Positions 59,614 through 64,000 of a stretch of DNA of 64,000 nucleotides are shown here, one piece after another. The notes under the pieces are model-generated. The model was given only the letters and a program-made list of their open reading frames with translations, searched no databases and was not told the origin of the DNA. This DNA is from Apiospora phragmitis (taxonomy: Eukaryota > Ascomycota > Sordariomycetes > Amphisphaeriales > Apiosporaceae), in the NCBI GenBank assembly GCA_038363925.1, contig JAQQWL010000009.1, positions 248,001 to 312,000 of the forward strand. The letters are read 5' to 3'. Within the stretch, counting starts at the first letter, position 1; each line of letters starts with the position of its first letter. The position numbers were made by a program, and so were the translations under genes.

Positions 59614-61565
59614 AATTGTCGGTCTTTTGGTCGTGATCTAGACCATCCATTGGACGTTGTCGAGAGTGCGATCGGTAGCTGTCGCGGTCGCCGGAGCCTC
59701 GCTTTGTTTTTGCGTTTCTGGTCGGAACAGACGGACAGACTGAAACAGCTGCGCGGAATTTGGGAGCCGTGCTGAGCTGACTAAGAGAAGCGTTACACCC
59801 ACCAAGCCACGCCCACAGCCACATTCGTCCTGGAGTCTGTTCGACTGGCTAAGCGAGATACACACAGTACGTGTCTCATAGAGCGCACTCATGATTACAC
59901 TGTCCTCCTTCTCGCTGTCTCTCCAGACGACATACCATCGTCGCACTACACCCATGGGGCCAGCCCGTGGATAAAAGTTGTGCGTGGCCAATAATGCAAC
60001 TTCGCCTTGAATAACCATGATAAAATATCGTCGGGATGGCACATCAGGTGCAGCCACGAGACGGAATGCTATGAAAAAGACACAAATGTTCGTCCGGAGA
60101 TGGGAGTTGTTGATCTTTTCTTTGATCAAACGTTTATATAATTATACTTCGGGCCGTTAGCTATAGTTACAGCTCTCCCACCCAACGTTCCTCCTGAAGA
60201 ATCTGTCAGCCAATGCTGTAGCACGTCGGTCGTAATAGCCTAGGGGCTAAGTCGCTAGCACACAGCCTATTCGAAGTCGATAGGACGGGCACACACACGA
60301 TAATGATGACAGGCGCGCGTTTGCGAACAGGTGTTGTGATAAGATAAGCTCTCACTATACGAAATAGTAATTTTTATCTGTCGAGTCGTCCACAGCAACG
60401 ACGTGAATGCAGAGGCCCTAGGATGTCGCACAGATCGCGGAGGGCGACTGCAGGGGCGTTTCCATAAGACCAACACAGTAAATGTCATCGATTTATAACC
60501 CTTCATATAGAATGCCATACTATCGCGGTCTTACTCGAAAACCAACTTGATGGCCGTCTTTTATGGTCACGTATAGTCACATCGTAAATGTGTAATGTGA
60601 TTGGCCGGCGACCTGACGTGTCATTGATGTCAGGCAATACAAAATTGGGGCGACAGAGGAGGGGCTAGTCGGGGAGGGAAAAGGGTAAGTAGGCCAGACC
60701 CCTACATAAAAACAACCGTGGAAGCTACTACCGAGACATGACCCAAGCTCCCTTCACTATGACATACGACCCTCATCATCATATCACAGTGGATTCCCCT
60801 TCTCCAAGTCTCAGCCATCAGTAGCCCTGACCCTGCGCGCAGCCGGATCACGACTAGAACCTGACGTACTGCTAAGACCACCCCCCCCTCTCCCATCCCC
60901 CATTTTCCAACTCAATCCAGACCAAGAGGTCTTTCAGGCTCTGGACCTTTGCTTCGAACAGGCCACACAGGTTCGAATACACAATGACGAAGCAATTTCG
61001 TCGACGAAATTGGTCCTGCCACTTCCTCGCCAGCCACTGATTCGAGTGCGCGCACCACGCCAACAAAAGTAAAAAAAGAAAAGATTTTTTCTCTCTTGTG
61101 CGGCAGTGGGCTTTGTCACTTCCCTTGTCTTCCTACTTATTAGTCTGTGATACTAAAGTCCGTCCGTATTGTCAGTGGATTCCGTCATCCGCGAGAGCTA
61201 GCCCACCGCTTGCCCACCATACCATACCTAACCCTCTTCTTACCCCGTGGGATCCGTTTTGGAGGAGGGAAGGGCACCATTGCCCAGCCCAGCTGCTTGC
61301 TTCCTTGCTGCTACCAGCTCTATACGGAATTTTCTACTCTATTATGTGTCTCGTCTTCAGCCGGTGATCGCCCTACCTACACGCGTCTCTCCCAGATGTC
61401 TCCCGCTCGCGGTTACAAGCTTTCGACGAGAAGAGAAGAAGAACATCCACCCTACGGTCACAAGCTTTCGACGACAAGAGAGAATAAAACGAATAAATCT
61501 ACAGACCACACCCTCCTCCTCCTCCTCCTCCTCCTCCTCGCCCTCCTCCTTCTGCCTCCTCCGCC
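59614..61565. other. Divergent intergenic region and 5' leader of the transcription factor
   Basis: Holds the promoters of the Clr5 gene (left) and the Zn2Cys6 gene (right). The last 200 bases are CT-rich with a (CTC)n run at 61513-61539, typical of long fungal 5' leaders. Short frames such as a 163-codon minus-strand one at 59638-60129 have no recognisable content. Confidence 0.5.
61513..61539. repeat. (CTC)n microsatellite in 5' leader
   Basis: Nine uninterrupted trinucleotide units about 30 bases upstream of the transcription factor start codon. Confidence 0.9.
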
Positions 61566-64000
61566 ATGGAGCTCCACGATAATAGCAGCAGCCGCCTCGT
61601 AGACTTCCCCCAACAACCACCAGCGATGGCCGAGCCCAAGTCGGAATTCGACCCGTCCCCAGGCCACCTCCAGCTGGGCCAGTTCGGGCCCCCTCCGACC
61701 CTGGATACCCGACGTCCCCTCCCCAAGTTCGAAGGCCAGGATCACCAACAACACAACGGCGGCGGCGGCATCACATCCTCGGGCGCCATCCCAGGCAGCA
61801 GCGGCCTCACCCACCAGCAAGCCGCCCAGCGCCGCGAACAATTAAAAGCAAAACGACGCGTCCCGGCCGCCCAGCGGAAGCGGACGAAGCTCAGCTGCGA
61901 CTACTGCAAGACGCGGCGCTGCAAGTGCCAGCGGCTGGACCAGGCAACGGCGGACTCGTCGATGGGGGACGCGGGCCGCGACGACGAGGGGCTGACGCCG
62001 TGCAAGCTCTGCATCGAGGCCGGCATCCAGTGCGTCACGACGATGCCGCGTAAGCACCGCATCTACGGCAGCGTCGAGAGCCTCGACCGGCGGTACCGGG
62101 CCATCGACGCGCTGATCCGCGGCTTACACCCTAAGCTGGGCGCGGAGCCGACCGCGGAGGAGGTGGTCGCGTACGGGCGGGAGCTGGGCCTCGGGATGCC
62201 GGATTTCGACGGCATCATGCCCGAGCCGCCCACGCCGCAGTCCGTAACGACAGCAAAGAGACAGCGGTCCGTGAGCGCGTCAGCATTATTGTCGCCCGTC
62301 TCCCCCGAGAACAAAACGATCAAGCCGGACCGCAGCGACGAGGGCACGAACCTGGTGCGCGACCCGAGCGGGCGGCCACACTACATCGGTCCGGCGGGCA
62401 GCCTAGCCTTCTTCACGCGCCTGCGTAACCTGGTCGCGACGCGGTCCAAGAGCACCTCGTCGGAGCTGAGCAGCGACCCGCACCCGGAGCACCTGACGGC
62501 GGACCTGATGGCGGACCCGACCATGGTGTACGAGGGCCACACGCAGCGCGGCGGCGACCGGCTGCTGCGCCCGCCGCTGTCGCCGTCCATGTTCCGCGGC
62601 GACTCGCCCACGACCAGCTTCAGCGGCCACGAGGGGCACGCCCACACGTCGGAGCTTCTGCGCCACTGCGTGCCCTCGAGCAAGGTCCGCTTCCCCGAGC
62701 GCGCCGTCGCCGACCGCTACATCGAGGCCTTCTTCCAGCACATGCACCCCAACTTCGTGCTCTTCCACCGGCCCACCTTCCAGCACGTCTACGAGGAGAT
62801 CTGGCGGGCCGCGTCGATGGACCACCAAGGAGGCGGCAACAAAGAGGGCGTCGGCGTAGGCGGCGTAGGCGGCGTTAACGTCCCGGGCCCGGGCTCGGAC
62901 GCCACCAGCCAAACCACCTACGTCTCGGTCGGCTGGCTCGGCTGCCTCTACATGATCTTCATCTTCGGCTGCCGCTCGCTGCCGCAGAACAACCACACGC
63001 TCGACTTCCAGCGCCGCTACTACGCCGAGATGACGGGCCTGCCGCAGCTGCTCGTGACGCTCAGCCTGCCCAACGTCTGCGCCCTGACGCTGCTGAGCCT
63101 GCACTCGAACAACACCAACGACCGGACGGCGGCCTGGACCTACCACGGCGCCGCCTGCCGCCTCGCCGTCGCGCTCGGCATGCACCGCCAGGACGTGTCC
63201 GGGTCCTTCCACCCCATCACGCGCGAGCTGCGCAAGCGCGTCTGGTGGACGCTCTACTGCTACGAGCAGAACCTGTGCTGCTCCCTGGGGCGGCCCAGCG
63301 CCATCGACGACCGCGAGGTCGACGTCGACTACCCGGACGAGCACGTCCTGGCGCCCGCGGCCGGCCAGCCGCCGGGGCTCGCCGAGGAGCACGCCAAGCT
63401 ATGGCAGCTCGTCGGCTGCATCCGCCGCGACGTCTACGACTTGGCGCACTGCCCGGCGAGCCGCTACCACCAGGCCGTGCAGTACCTGCGGCGCCTGGTG
63501 GAGTGGCGGTTCGCGCTGCCGCCGGCGCTGCAGCCGACGCCCTTTTCGTCGAGCAGCGCGGCGGACCGGCGCGCAACGCACGAGGACCTGACGGCGTGGC
63601 GCTCCGTTCTGATCCTGCACATCGTGTACCAGTGCGCGCTGGGGCTGCTGTCGCGGCGCTTCCTGCTGCGCGAGGTCGAGGCCAGCGAGCAGGGCGTCGA
63701 CCTCGGCGCGACGGCCGACGGCTTCGTCGTGACGCAACTGAGCCGCGTCTGCGTCACGTCGGCGATGCGCGCCGTGGGCTTCTTCGTCGAGCTCTGGCGC
63801 GGCGGCGCCTTCAACGCCATATGCTGGTTCGACGTCTACTGGGCCTACCTGACCAGCATGGAGCTCACGCTGCGGCTCGTGGCGCCCGACGCGGCGATGC
63901 CGCCGCCGAAATCGACATCTCAGCAGCAGGGGCATCAGCAACGACCATCAACCTCATCGACCGATAGCCGGCCGCGCGGCAGCTCGCCCGCCTCCGAGGA
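61566..64000 (+). CDS. Zn(II)2Cys6 transcription factor with fungal-specific TF domain, 3' end beyond window
   Basis: Open from ATG 61566 to the window edge without a stop or needed intron (811 codons seen). The binuclear zinc cluster is at C111, C114, C121, C146, C149 and C156 (CDYCKTRRCKC, then CKLCIEAGIQC). The loop between the third and fourth cysteines has 24 residues, longer than the common 5-12, and there is an extra Cys119. A conserved post-cluster segment PRKHRIYGSVESLDRRYRAI follows. The Fungal_trans domain runs from about residue 373 to 650 (DRYIEAFFQHMHPNF; ACRLAVALGMHRQD; LRKRVWWTLYCYEQNLCCSL; GRPSAIDDREVDVDYPDE). A Gln/Ser/Pro-rich tail begins near residue 780. It should bind paired CGG-type sites and regulate metabolism; the exact pathway cannot be told. 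GC content is high, unlike the TE blocks. The second in-frame ATG (20 codons on) is an alternative start. Confidence 0.9.
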   Translation, partial: MELHDNSSSRLVDFPQQPPAMAEPKSEFDPSPGHLQLGQFGPPPTLDTRRPLPKFEGQDHQQHNGGGGITSSGAIPGSSGLTHQQAAQRREQLKAKRRVPAAQRKRTKLSCDYCKTRRCKCQRLDQATADSSMGDAGRDDEGLTPCKLCIEAGIQCVTTMPRKHRIYGSVESLDRRYRAIDALIRGLHPKLGAEPTAEEVVAYGRELGLGMPDFDGIMPEPPTPQSVTTAKRQRSVSASALLSPVSPENKTIKPDRSDEGTNLVRDPSGRPHYIGPAGSLAFFTRLRNLVATRSKSTSSELSSDPHPEHLTADLMADPTMVYEGHTQRGGDRLLRPPLSPSMFRGDSPTTSFSGHEGHAHTSELLRHCVPSSKVRFPERAVADRYIEAFFQHMHPNFVLFHRPTFQHVYEEIWRAASMDHQGGGNKEGVGVGGVGGVNVPGPGSDATSQTTYVSVGWLGCLYMIFIFGCRSLPQNNHTLDFQRRYYAEMTGLPQLLVTLSLPNVCALTLLSLHSNNTNDRTAAWTYHGAACRLAVALGMHRQDVSGSFHPITRELRKRVWWTLYCYEQNLCCSLGRPSAIDDREVDVDYPDEHVLAPAAGQPPGLAEEHAKLWQLVGCIRRDVYDLAHCPASRYHQAVQYLRRLVEWRFALPPALQPTPFSSSSAADRRATHEDLTAWRSVLILHIVYQCALGLLSRRFLLREVEASEQGVDLGATADGFVVTQLSRVCVTSAMRAVGFFVELWRGGAFNAICWFDVYWAYLTSMELTLRLVAPDAAMPPPKSTSQQQGHQQRPSTSSTDSRPRGSSPASE

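Noticed and set aside
59638..60129. 163-codon minus-strand frame upstream of the Clr5 gene
   Set aside because: No domain, overlaps the likely promoter and leader of the Clr5 gene, and adds no conserved residues to it.
63245..63967. 240-codon plus-strand frame ending near the window edge
   Set aside because: It is the wrong frame of the Zn2Cys6 gene; the conserved Fungal_trans motifs are in the frame of 61566.

Overview
The window looks like a filamentous ascomycete (Pezizomycotina, probably Sordariomycetes). Genes have many short GT-AG introns (about 44-150 nt) with CTNAC-type branch points. The protein families are fungal: a Zn2Cys6 regulator, a Clr5-domain protein, a Helo-like/ankyrin protein and small secreted cysteine-rich proteins. 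Two long AT-rich blocks are almost devoid of CA and TG dinucleotides, the footprint of repeat-induced point mutation (RIP).

Layout. 1-3097: decayed ankyrin-repeat gene, open at its 5' end. 5832-8022: sugar transporter, 8 exons. 9297-10775: FAD monooxygenase. 11034-13179 (-): Helo-like N-terminal domain plus ankyrin-type protein, frameshifted. 14332-14994 (-): secreted proline/cysteine-rich protein. 16085-31490: TE block 1, a small TA-flanked inverted-repeat element holding a copia element (16488-23424, -) and a chromodomain gypsy element (23639-31355, +). 32545-34627 (-): mitochondrial D-lactate dehydrogenase. 36329-37041: small secreted cysteine-rich protein A. 37391-56167: related exon-modular gene B, one intron of which holds TE block 2 (37642-55249). 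57260-59613 (-): Clr5-domain protein. 61566-64000: Zn2Cys6 transcription factor, running off the right edge with no stop.

TE block 2 is a nested stack: an outer pogo/Fot1-type element, a Tad-like LINE inside it that is cut by two 1.9-kb Fot1-like elements and an internally deleted copia element, and a further pair of same-family Fot1-like elements nested in opposite orientations. Target-site duplications can be read for both copia elements and the gypsy element, and every inverted-repeat element sits between TA dinucleotides.

The main novelty candidate is the A/B pair. Both are built from short, mostly phase-0 exons, most carrying a Cys-X3-Cys type motif, and three of their introns share the same 11-nt branch-site block. 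They probably arose by exon duplication next to a RIP-silenced transposon cluster. A second theme is that five otherwise intact genes each need one or two missing bases to read through, which looks more like a deletion-biased assembly error than decay.
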